Source of the DNA: an uncultured Prevotellaceae bacterium
Lineage (GTDB): Bacteria > Bacteroidota > Bacteroidia > Bacteroidales > Muribaculaceae
Assembly (NCBI GenBank): GCA_900320245.1
Contig: ONRP01000022.1
Location: forward strand, 1 to 64,000
Direction: 5' to 3'
DNA length: 64,000 bases
Made by a program: the position numbers and the translations under genes. Of this stretch, positions 1 to 7,176 are shown piece after piece (the first letter of the stretch is position 1; the number at the start of each line of letters is the position of its first letter). The notes beneath the pieces were generated by a model, which was not told the origin of the DNA, did no database searches, and worked only from the letters and a program-made list of their open reading frames with translations.

Positions 1-1
1 T

Positions 2-997
2 CCCTCGACTCCTTACACCGTTAACGAGAAGGGTCACGGTCCCGCTTGGGCCAACTCCCTGTTCGAGGACTTCTGCGAGTTCGGTCTGGGTATGACCATC
101 GCCGACGAGAAGATGCGCAGCCGCGTCCTGGGCTTCGTCAAGGAGGCTATCGAGGATGCTACCGTTGCTGCCGACGTGAAGGAACTCTACAAGGAATGGA
201 TTGAGAACTTCAACGACGGTGACAAGACCCGCGAGTTGAGCGACAAGATTCTCGAGGCCATCGAGCACAGCGACAATCCCGCCGACATCAAGGTGCGCGA
301 ACTGGGTCAGTACCTGGTTAAGCGCTCACAGTGGATCATCGGTGGTGACGGCGCAAGTTACGACATCGGCTTCGGCGGTCTGGACCACGTGATTGCCAGC
401 GGCAAGAACGTCAACATCCTCGTGCTCGACACCGAGGTTTACTCCAACACCGGTGGTCAGGCCTCTAAGGCTACCCCGATCGGTGCTATCGCCAAGTTTG
501 CCGCTGCCGGCAAGCGCGTTCGCAAGAAAGACCTGGGTCTGATTGCCAGCACCTATGGCTACGTTTACGCTGCCCAGATCGCTATGGGCGCCAGCGATGC
601 CCAGTGCCTGAAGGCCATCCGCGAGGCCGAGGCCTATGACGGTCCTTCGATCATCATCGCCTATGCTCCCTGTATCAACCACGGTATCAAGGCCGGTATG
701 GGCAAGGCCCAAGCCGAGGAGAAGGCAGCCGTTGCTTGCGGTTACTGGCACCTGTGGCGCTACAACCCGCAACTCGAGGCCGAGGGCAAGAATCCCTTCA
801 CCCTCGACAGCCCCGAGCCCAACTGGGACGAGTTCGAGAACTTCCTCAAGGGCGAGGTGCGCTACGCATCGGTACTGAAGCAGTATCCCGACGAGGCAGC
901 CGAACTGTTTGCCGCCGCCAAGGAGAATGCCCAGTGGCGCTACAACAACTACCGCCGTCTGGCCCGCCAGCAGTGGGGTGTTGACCCTGAGGCATAA
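2..997 (+). CDS. nifJ: Pyruvate:ferredoxin (flavodoxin) oxidoreductase, C-terminal part
   Basis: Oxidatively decarboxylates pyruvate with CoA to acetyl-CoA, CO2 and reduced ferredoxin; a cytoplasmic thiamine-diphosphate/Fe-S enzyme of anaerobes. The reading frame is open from base 2, so the 5' end lies outside the window and only about 331 C-terminal residues of a protein usually near 1,180 are present. Visible features are the TPP-binding segment with GGDGASYDIGFGG and the downstream YSNTGGQASKATP stretch typical of the pyruvate synthase TPP domain, then the helical C-terminal tail ending in an Arg-rich segment. The stop at 995-997 is followed by a strong hairpin, so it is the last gene of its transcript. 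Identity as single-chain NifJ/Por rather than a separate beta subunit is inferred from the extended C-terminal tail. Confidence 0.93.
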   Translation, partial: PSTPYTVNEKGHGPAWANSLFEDFCEFGLGMTIADEKMRSRVLGFVKEAIEDATVAADVKELYKEWIENFNDGDKTRELSDKILEAIEHSDNPADIKVRELGQYLVKRSQWIIGGDGASYDIGFGGLDHVIASGKNVNILVLDTEVYSNTGGQASKATPIGAIAKFAAAGKRVRKKDLGLIASTYGYVYAAQIAMGASDAQCLKAIREAEAYDGPSIIIAYAPCINHGIKAGMGKAQAEEKAAVACGYWHLWRYNPQLEAEGKNPFTLDSPEPNWDEFENFLKGEVRYASVLKQYPDEAAELFAAAKENAQWRYNNYRRLARQQWGVDPEA

Positions 998-1022
998 TCG
1001 CCGCAAACAACCACTTAACCAC

Positions 1023-1058
1023 AATCAGGGCTGGAATGTGATATTCCGGCCCTGATTT
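1023..1058 (+). terminator. Intrinsic-terminator-like hairpin after nifJ
   Basis: Dyad AATCAGGGCtGGAAT / ATTCCgGCCCTGATT with a 5-nt loop, about 25 nt after the stop codon. Only a short T run follows. Confidence 0.7.
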
Positions 1059-1111
1059 GTCATCTCTGCACCCCAATAACCATAAAAACCATTGTTTTTT
1101 TGCTCAAAAGA

Positions 1112-1142
1112 TTTGCCAATAAAAAAAAACACCTTACTTTTG
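1112..1142 (+). promoter_or_regulatory. Bacteroidota-type promoter for the first AAA ATPase
   Basis: TTTG at 1112-1115, a 19-nt spacer, and TACTTTTG at 1135-1142, matching the TAnnTTTG -7 consensus. It places the start of transcription just before the repeated leader at 1145-1190. Confidence 0.65.
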
Positions 1143-1144
1143 CA

Positions 1145-1190
1145 TTGCGAAAAAATCGCAACGAAAAGTTCGCAACGAAAAGTTCGCAAT
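1145..1190 (+). repeat. Repeated leader upstream of the AAA ATPase
   Basis: A small dyad TTGCG-N7-CGCAA is followed by two tandem 14-bp copies of the CGCAACGAAAAGTT type and a third partial CGCAA. The block lies between the -7 box and the ATG, so it is transcribed. It could be an operator or an RNA structure. Confidence 0.6.
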
Positions 1191-1210
1191 AACTTATATT
1201 TAATGAAACT

Positions 1211-2341
1211 ATGGCAAAAAAGACAACCCAATCGATAAATCCCTTTCTGCTAACTGGATATGTGTCGCCAGACTACTTCTGTGACAGGGAGCAAGAGACC
1301 CAGAAACTGATTTCCGCATTGCAAAATGGGCGTAATGTAACCTTAATCAGCCCAAGACGCATGGGAAAGACTGGGCTTATTCGCCATATTTTCCATCAGA
1401 TGGAGGCAGAGAAACAAGCCAAATGCTATTACGTGGACCTATATAAAACTGATGGCTTAGCATCGCTTGTCGAACAATTGGCTAGTGTAGTCTTAGGATC
1501 ACTTGATACCACTGAGGCAAAGATTATCAAACAGGTAACGACATTTTTCAAATCTCTTCGCCCATTGCTGAGTTTTGATTCGTTGACAGGAGTTCCTACT
1601 TTCATGGTTGATGTCAAGCCAGAACTGGCTGAGCATTCACTTGCTGAAATATTCTCATATATGGAACAGTCTGGTCAACTTTGTGTTATAGCCATGGATG
1701 AATTTCAGACGATAGTTGATTATGGCGAGAAGAACGTGGAAGCGCTATTGCGTTCTCATGTCCAACATCTAACGTCTGTACATTTCATTTTCTCAGGTAG
1801 CCAACGTCATGTATTGGAAAACATGTTCGCTTTAGCCAATCGCCCGTTCTACCAAAGCACACAAATCCTCAACCTCTATGAGATACAGGAGTCCTCTTAT
1901 TATCAGTTTGCTAAGGAGAAATTGGAGGCACATCACCAGCAGATACCTACCGATGTTTTTAATGATTTGTATCAACGGCTTGCAGGTCACACCTGGTATA
2001 TTCAAATGGTGATGAACCGCTTGTATGAGAGTGGCCAAAAACAAATTACAAAGCCACTTGTCAACAAGGTATTAAATGAAATAATTGATGAGAATGAGGC
2101 TACATTCCAAACCTTTATGAGACTGATAACCCCAGCACAGGCCAGACTGCTCAAGGCGATAGCAAAGGAGGGTACAGTACAACAGGCATTAGGTTCATCA
2201 TTTATCAGTAAGCATCAATTGGGTGCAACCAGTACTATCAGGTCGGCAATTCAGTCTCTTGTGGAAAAGGAATTGGTTCTTGATTGCCAAGGCGGCTATC
2301 AGGTTTATGATCGCTTTTTCTCCCTTTGGCTAAATAGGTAA
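1211..2341 (+). CDS. AAA+ ATPase, archaeal-ATPase-like (PF01637 type)
   Basis: A 376-residue cytoplasmic P-loop ATPase of unknown substrate. The N-terminus reads NPFLLTGYVSPDYFCDR, a usual opening of this family, followed by a nucleotide-binding loop SPRRMGKTGLI near residues 49-59, which is a family-specific variant of Walker A. A Walker B-like segment CVIAMDEFQTI lies near residues 156-166, followed by a sensor-1-like IFSGSQRH. The C-terminal ~100 residues look like the winged-helix domain often present in these proteins. The gene is alone, with its own promoter and repeated leader, and is more AT-rich than its neighbours. Members occur sporadically in Bacteroidota, so horizontal acquisition is plausible. 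Function is unknown; roles in defence or toxin regulation have been guessed for such ATPases but nothing here supports one. Confidence 0.82.
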   Translation: MAKKTTQSINPFLLTGYVSPDYFCDREQETQKLISALQNGRNVTLISPRRMGKTGLIRHIFHQMEAEKQAKCYYVDLYKTDGLASLVEQLASVVLGSLDTTEAKIIKQVTTFFKSLRPLLSFDSLTGVPTFMVDVKPELAEHSLAEIFSYMEQSGQLCVIAMDEFQTIVDYGEKNVEALLRSHVQHLTSVHFIFSGSQRHVLENMFALANRPFYQSTQILNLYEIQESSYYQFAKEKLEAHHQQIPTDVFNDLYQRLAGHTWYIQMVMNRLYESGQKQITKPLVNKVLNEIIDENEATFQTFMRLITPAQARLLKAIAKEGTVQQALGSSFISKHQLGATSTIRSAIQSLVEKELVLDCQGGYQVYDRFFSLWLNR

Positions 2342-2659
2342 TCAACTGAATCATTTGCACTATGGCAAGGAAGAAGCATGACTGGCCCCAAGTTTTCATT
2401 TCATCGCTGGTCGCCACGAGGCAGTAGCAGGCCTCCAGCCTGCTTCATTTCACACTTCATCACATTTTTAAGCGAAAAATTTGGAAATACACACAATTTG
2501 TCTTACATTTGTGACAATCTGGACGCGAAGGAGCCTGATTCCTTACTATATCGCATCAAGCCAATCGTCTTTTAGGATTAAATGCTGGACAATAGCGAGC
2601 ACGGTATGTGCAGTTTACAACATACAACAGTTTGGATCAACCTAATTATTTAAATTATT
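2342..2659. other. Intergenic region before the SUMF1-like gene
   Basis: It holds a promoter at 2480-2511 and then a 148-nt leader with no convincing ORF or strong hairpin. Confidence 0.5.
2480..2511 (+). promoter_or_regulatory. Bacteroidota-type promoter for the SUMF1/dockerin gene
   Basis: TTTG 2480-2483, 20-nt spacer, TACATTTG 2504-2511. Confidence 0.6.
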
Positions 2660-4582
2660 ATGGAAAAAAAATTACACTCTTTCAGTAGAACGAGTTGGCT
2701 GCTGCTCTGTTTATTTCTTGTCGCGCTTGCAGCACCGGCTCAAAATGAAGTGGCGCCAGTCAACGGCGATGTGAACAGCGACAGCGAGGTGAATATCGCC
2801 GATGTGAACACGGTCATCGACATCATTCTTGACGGTGACATCTTCAGTGCTGCTGCCGATGTGAACCATGACAGCGAAATCAATATCGCAGATGTGAATT
2901 CACTCCTTGACCTCATTCTTGACGAGCAAGCCAGCCATGTCGAGACTTTCACCGTGGGAGGCGTGTCGTTCAGTATGGTCGAGGTCGAGGGAGGCACTTT
3001 CAAGTCGATACATAGCCCCCAAGTGACCTTGTCACCGTTTGCCATCGGGCAGACCGAGGTGACGCAAGCCTTGTGGGTGGCTGTGATGGGCAGCAACCCG
3101 AGTTATTTCAACGGCGACAGCCACCCCGGCGGCCTCGACAACCCCGTTGAACAGGTGTCATGGGATGACTGCCAGGAATTCATTGCCAAACTCAACGAGA
3201 TGACAGGCAGGACATTCCGTATGCCCAGCGAGGCCGAGTGGGAATTTGCAGCGCGTGGTGGCAACTATAGTCATGGCTACAAGTATGCTGGCAGCGATGA
3301 TAGAGACGAGGTCGCTTGGCATAGGAATAATTCCGGCCACAGGACTCATCCCGTTGCCGAGTTGCTCCCCAACGAATTGGGGTTATATGACATGAGCGGC
3401 AATGTAGAAGAATATTGCCAAGACGGATGGGGCAACAACTACTTCTGCACTAACCCGTTGAACAACCCGATGATGCCAACAACCGACGGTGAGCATGTGG
3501 CTTGTGGTGGCAGTTGGAATAACACCGGCCCGTTAGTTTCAAGCGTCCCGGGCTCATACGCTTGGCCCGCAAGAGGTCTACGCCTTGCCATGGGCGAACC
3601 GGTCTATGACACGCCACTGTCGTTGTCAAAAGTCGAAACAGAAATCAACGACGGCTTGTTTGACATGGTGACCATTACGGGTGGCAGCGGCCTCTATCAG
3701 GTGGACTGCGACAACAACGAGGCCCTGACCATCTCACATAAAGACACTACCATACGGCTGGATGCCATTGAAGTGGGAACGGCCATTGTCACCGTCAGCG
3801 ATCTCACCACCGGCGAACAGGCGACCGTCGCCGTAACACTCAACCCAAGCGAGTTTGTCATAGAGAAATTCACCGTGGGTGACGAGAAGTTTGCCATGGT
3901 CAAGGTTGACGGCGGCACGTTCATGATGGGGGCGACACCCGAGCAGGAGCCCGAAGCCACCGACGACGAGCGACCGGTTCACGAGGTGACGCTCTCGTCG
4001 TTCTTCATCGGGCAGACCGAGGTGACGGTGGGATTGTGGGAAGCCGTGATGGGCTACTGTCCTATACCGTCCTATCTCCCAGAGCATAATCACGACCCCA
4101 GAATGCCTGCACGACTCATCTCATGGGATGAATGCCAGGAGTTTATCACCAAACTCAACGAGATGACCGGCAGGACATTCCATATGCCCACCGAGGCCGA
4201 GTGGGAGTTCGCCGCACGCGGCGGCAACTACAGCCACGGCTACAAATACGCCGGCAGCAACAACCTTGACGATGTCGCCATCCATGAGCCACAAAGCACT
4301 CTTTTCGTCAGGACGTCATCCCCCAACGAGTTGGGATTATATGAAATGAGCGGCAGCATGTGGGAATGGTGCCAAGACTGGTTCGGTCCCTATGGCAGCG
4401 AGCCTCTCGTCAATCCGGTTGGACCCGAATCAGGCACTGGCCGCGTTATTCGTGGTGGTGACTACCTTTGGTCTGACCCCACCTTCTGCCGTGTATCCTA
4501 CCGTACTGGTGTCGACCCGGCAACCGATAACTCCAACATAGGCTTGCGCCTCGTCATGGACGACGACACGAGCGCAAAATAG
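2660..4582 (+). CDS. Secreted protein with dockerin-like module and two SUMF1-like domains
   Basis: A 640-residue exported protein. Residues 1-27 form a signal peptide ending in APAQ. Residues about 34-91 are a dockerin-like pair of calcium-binding repeats (GDVNSDSEVNIADVN and ADVNHDSEINIADVN). Residues about 97-312 are a first SUMF1/FGE-type domain, 315-397 an Ig-like linker (GTAIVTVSD), and 402-637 a second SUMF1-type domain. SUMF1 domains include formylglycine-generating enzymes, but neither copy has the catalytic cysteine pair: the second has a single Cys (TFCRVSYR) and the first none at that site. A structural or binding role is therefore more likely than sulfatase activation. The two domains share a nearly identical stretch (KLNEMTGRTF...), which points to recent internal duplication. 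Ligand and location (surface or secreted) are unknown. Confidence 0.82.
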   Translation: MEKKLHSFSRTSWLLLCLFLVALAAPAQNEVAPVNGDVNSDSEVNIADVNTVIDIILDGDIFSAAADVNHDSEINIADVNSLLDLILDEQASHVETFTVGGVSFSMVEVEGGTFKSIHSPQVTLSPFAIGQTEVTQALWVAVMGSNPSYFNGDSHPGGLDNPVEQVSWDDCQEFIAKLNEMTGRTFRMPSEAEWEFAARGGNYSHGYKYAGSDDRDEVAWHRNNSGHRTHPVAELLPNELGLYDMSGNVEEYCQDGWGNNYFCTNPLNNPMMPTTDGEHVACGGSWNNTGPLVSSVPGSYAWPARGLRLAMGEPVYDTPLSLSKVETEINDGLFDMVTITGGSGLYQVDCDNNEALTISHKDTTIRLDAIEVGTAIVTVSDLTTGEQATVAVTLNPSEFVIEKFTVGDEKFAMVKVDGGTFMMGATPEQEPEATDDERPVHEVTLSSFFIGQTEVTVGLWEAVMGYCPIPSYLPEHNHDPRMPARLISWDECQEFITKLNEMTGRTFHMPTEAEWEFAARGGNYSHGYKYAGSNNLDDVAIHEPQSTLFVRTSSPNELGLYEMSGSMWEWCQDWFGPYGSEPLVNPVGPESGTGRVIRGGDYLWSDPTFCRVSYRTGVDPATDNSNIGLRLVMDDDTSAK

Positions 4583-4619
4583 CCAAGTGCTCGACACTGC
4601 CAGCAAGACTGAAATCACA

Positions 4620-4651
4620 ACGGGGCTGGGACATCATTGTCCTGGCCCCGC
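4620..4651 (+). terminator. Terminator-like hairpin after the SUMF1 gene
   Basis: Imperfect dyad CGGGGCtgGGACA / TGTCCtgGCCCCG with a TCAT loop, followed by a T-rich stretch. Confidence 0.6.
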
Positions 4652-4699
4652 TTGCTTTATCAAAATCGGGAAAAAATAATAAACTTTTGTTACAAGTGG

Positions 4700-4728
4700 T
4701 TGTTTTCAAAAAAATATCACTATATTTG
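4700..4728 (+). promoter_or_regulatory. Promoter for the Q-rich protein
   Basis: TTG 4700-4702, 18-nt spacer, TATATTTG 4721-4728. Because the -7 box ends at 4728, the upstream ATG in the same frame at 4728 cannot be the start; this supports 4803. Confidence 0.6.
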
Positions 4729-4802
4729 TGGGTCATTCCTTGAGACATGACACATCCAATGTTTCACAACAACCTATTTTAACCGATTTAATTTGCAATA
4801 TT

Positions 4803-5156
4803 ATGGGATTACTTGAAGAACTCCAGAGAAAATTGGAAGAGGCCGCACGCCAAGCACAGCAGCCCGGCAGTGGTGGCAACGTCAATACCGACGAGATCCC
4901 TAATCCTTGGGACCAGCAGCCGCAGCAACCACAGCAACAGCAGGCACCTAACTTCCCGCCCGGCTACCAGCAGCCGCAGCAGCAGGCTCCCAACCAGCAG
5001 CAATATCAGCAGCAGTATCAAGCCATCATGCAGCAGATACAGCAACTCGTGGGGCAAGTCTACCAACTGGGCTACCAGTATGGCGTGCAACTCGCCCAAA
5101 GCGGCTACCGTTCCGGCCTGATGGACGACCAGGAGCAAGAGGAGAAGAAGGACTAG
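4803..5156 (+). CDS. Small glutamine-rich protein of unknown function
   Basis: 117 residues. An N-terminal amphipathic helix (MGLLEELQRKLEEAARQ) is followed by a Pro/Gln-rich low-complexity stretch with repeated QQPQQ and then a C-terminal helix with YQLGYQYGVQLAQSGYRSG and an acidic/basic tail. No signal peptide or membrane segment is seen, so it is probably cytoplasmic and partly disordered. I do not recognise the family. The start is chosen because the promoter lies at 4700-4728 and this ATG begins the clean helix. A strong terminator follows, so the gene is a monocistron. Confidence 0.65.
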   Translation: MGLLEELQRKLEEAARQAQQPGSGGNVNTDEIPNPWDQQPQQPQQQQAPNFPPGYQQPQQQAPNQQQYQQQYQAIMQQIQQLVGQVYQLGYQYGVQLAQSGYRSGLMDDQEQEEKKD

Positions 5157-5181
5157 ACCGTCGTCTCCAACACATTCACCA

Positions 5182-5227
5182 CACCACCTGACTGCCTTCT
5201 CCACAAGGCAGCAAGGTGGTGCTTTTT
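5182..5227 (+). terminator. Rho-independent terminator
   Basis: Stem CACCACCT / AGGTGGTG continues into CTGCCTT / AAGGCAG and is followed by GCTTTTTG. Confidence 0.8.
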
Positions 5228-5368
5228 GCTAATATACCAGACCATATTGCGGCAGTTGACCCACGAAATGCCTGCAATGCGAATTTCGCGAATCACCCGA
5301 ATTTCACGAATGGATACAATTTACGTCCCCATGGGTCGGGTCCAACAAATATATCACTCCAAAAACAA

Positions 5369-5389
5369 ACGACAAGGGACAACGCTGAT
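5369..5389 (+). repeat. Left copy of a 21-bp direct repeat bracketing the AAA gene
   Basis: Identical to 7030-7050. The core is GACAAGGGACAACGCTGAT. Confidence 0.7.
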
Positions 5390-5524
5390 TATCGTGTTGT
5401 CACTATGGTTTTCCCGTATGTGACAACTGTCTATTTCAATGATCCGAGACAAATGCACACTGTGTTTCGTTGAAAAAAATGCGTTAACTAACCATTATCC
5501 ATTGGAAAAATTACGGCGTAATTA

Positions 5525-5554
5525 TTGTTATTCGTTGAAAAAAGTGTATCTTTG
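5525..5554 (+). promoter_or_regulatory. Promoter for the DUF4143 AAA ATPase
   Basis: TTG 5525-5527, 19-nt spacer, TATCTTTG 5547-5554. Confidence 0.65.
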
Positions 5555-5576
5555 CAGCAAATATTCGTCATAAAAA

Positions 5577-7049
5577 ATGCTGAAAAGAAAAATAGAAGAC
5601 ACGCTTAACCAGTGGAAAAACACCGCTGGGCATAAGCCGTTGATGATTATGGGAATCCGGCAATGCGGAAAAACCTTCATTGCACAACAGTTTGCAGCAG
5701 CAAATTACAAGAACGTCATTTACATCAATTTCATCGAACAGCCTGATCGTATCAATGCGTTTCTGGGTTCGAAAGATGTGAACTCCATCTTGCTCAGTCT
5801 CTCAGCGCAAATACCTGGAGTCACATTCACTCCCGGTGATACATGCTTCATTTTGGATGAAATCCAGGATTGTCCCGAAGCCCGTACCGCGCTTAAGTTT
5901 TTCAAAGAGGATGGCCGTTTCGACGTGATTGCTACAGGCTCACTCCTGGGCGTTCAAGGCTATGGTGACGAACAGAAGAAACAGCATCGCAGATTGGCTG
6001 CCAAAAAGGAGCCAGGAATAAACTCAATCCCTGTTGGTTCTGAGTACATCGTCGAAATGTATCCACTGGATTTCGAGGAATTTCTTTGGGCAAACGGCAT
6101 AAATACAGACGTCATAGCAGTGCTCTCAAAATGCTATTGTGAAGAAACGCCTGTTCCTGCAGGCATCCACGTTGCAATGAGGAAACTCCTGAATCTATAT
6201 GTAGCCATTGGTGGACTTCCTGAAGCCATCAACACGTTCCTCACAACCAACAACCTGAATGAAGTCAGCAAGGCCTATCAGTCCATCTTGAAAGAGTATC
6301 GTGACGATATGGTGAAATATGCTCCAGACAAAGACAAGCCACACATCCGCGAGTGCTTCAACTCCATCCCCAAGCAACTGGCCAAAGAAAACAAAAAGTT
6401 CCAGTACAGCAAAGTTCAGCCTGGTGGACGAAGTGAGACATATGCTGGCTCACTCCAGTGGTTGGAGGACGCCGGCATCATCTGTCGTTGTTACAACACA
6501 GACATCACTGGCCTACCGATGGAAGGCAACGCAAAGGAAAATGTATTCAAAGTCTATATGTCCGACATTGGATTGCTGACCGAGATGTTGGGAGAAGGCA
6601 TCCGTGCCGACATTCTTCAGGGCAATCTTGGTGGATTCAAAGGTGCCATCTACGAAAACTTAATGGCAGACACACTTCACAAAAAAGCCCAGAAACTTTA
6701 TTATTTCCACAAAGATTCCGGATTAGAATTAGACTTCTTGGTTCGGATGAACGGGGAATGTGTACCACTTGAAGTTAAAGCAAAGACGGCGAAATCCAAA
6801 AGCGCCAAGACAGTCTTAAACCACCCAGAGAAATATCATGTCAAGCAAATCATCAAGTTCGGTGACTACAATATAGGAAGAGACGACAAGTTGCTGACAC
6901 TCCCCAACTATATGCAGTTTCTGCTCAATCTGGAACCTGAGGAAATCGCCATGGAACCCATTGATTCTTATTCCATAAACTCCATGGCGAAAGAGTTCTT
7001 AAACCAATCATACGTCAACACAGAGAAAAACGACAAGGGACAACGCTGA
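5577..7049 (+). CDS. AAA_14/DUF4143 family ATPase
   Basis: 490 residues, cytoplasmic. The N-terminal AAA_14 domain carries a Walker A-like GIRQCGKTFIAQQF near residues 26-39, a Walker B-like CFILDEIQDCPEA near residues 92-104 and an ATGSLLG sensor. The C-terminal DUF4143 region resembles a restriction-endonuclease-like fold: FHKDSGLELDFLV then PLEVKAK fits a D...E.K arrangement. Members are numerous in Bacteroidota and occur at variable loci; their biological function is not established. Base composition is lower in GC than the flanks and the gene is bracketed by an identical 21-bp direct repeat, consistent with acquisition. The last codons and stop lie inside the right repeat. It has its own promoter. 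Confidence 0.88.
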   Translation: MLKRKIEDTLNQWKNTAGHKPLMIMGIRQCGKTFIAQQFAAANYKNVIYINFIEQPDRINAFLGSKDVNSILLSLSAQIPGVTFTPGDTCFILDEIQDCPEARTALKFFKEDGRFDVIATGSLLGVQGYGDEQKKQHRRLAAKKEPGINSIPVGSEYIVEMYPLDFEEFLWANGINTDVIAVLSKCYCEETPVPAGIHVAMRKLLNLYVAIGGLPEAINTFLTTNNLNEVSKAYQSILKEYRDDMVKYAPDKDKPHIRECFNSIPKQLAKENKKFQYSKVQPGGRSETYAGSLQWLEDAGIICRCYNTDITGLPMEGNAKENVFKVYMSDIGLLTEMLGEGIRADILQGNLGGFKGAIYENLMADTLHKKAQKLYYFHKDSGLELDFLVRMNGECVPLEVKAKTAKSKSAKTVLNHPEKYHVKQIIKFGDYNIGRDDKLLTLPNYMQFLLNLEPEEIAMEPIDSYSINSMAKEFLNQSYVNTEKNDKGQR

Positions 7050-7050
7050 T
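7030..7050 (+). repeat. Right copy of the 21-bp direct repeat
   Basis: Identical to 5369-5389. It overlaps the last codons and stop of the AAA gene, and its GACAAGGGACAAC core pairs with GGTTGTCCCTTGT just downstream (to about 7066) to form a hairpin that may terminate transcription. Confidence 0.7.
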
Positions 7051-7095
7051 GACAGGTTGTCCCTTGTGGAATCATGAGTTGTCCGTTACGTTCGC

Positions 7096-7175
7096 GTGAG
7101 CGAAGCGAGCATCACAAGGCGGATGCCTCTCTAAACTCTAAACTCTAAACTCTAAACTGCGAGCGAAGCGAGCAT
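7096..7175. repeat. Telomere-like CTCTAAA repeat block
   Basis: Two copies of the word GAGCGAAGCGAGCAT (7098-7112 and 7161-7175) flank four units of CTCTAAA (about 7129-7158) and the word GGCGGATGCC (7118-7127). Related blocks are at 9892-9949 and 34381-34450. Confidence 0.75.
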
Positions 7176-7176
7176 A

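Larger units (their letters stand above)
5228..5576. other. Gene-poor region before the second AAA ATPase
   Basis: It contains ATTCG-type repeats at 5278-5312, the left copy of a 21-bp direct repeat (5369-5389), a small dyad GTTGTCAC / GTGACAAC around 5395-5429, two copies of TTCGTTGAAAAAA about 65 bp apart (near 5467 and 5531), and a promoter at 5525-5554. No gene is seen. Confidence 0.55.

Noticed and set aside
326-1024. Long antisense ORF over nifJ
   Set aside because: Codon-shadow of the highly biased nifJ sequence; the protein is low in structure and runs against a certain gene.
7096-7175. CRISPR array
   Set aside because: Units are 7 bp and contiguous, without unique spacers.
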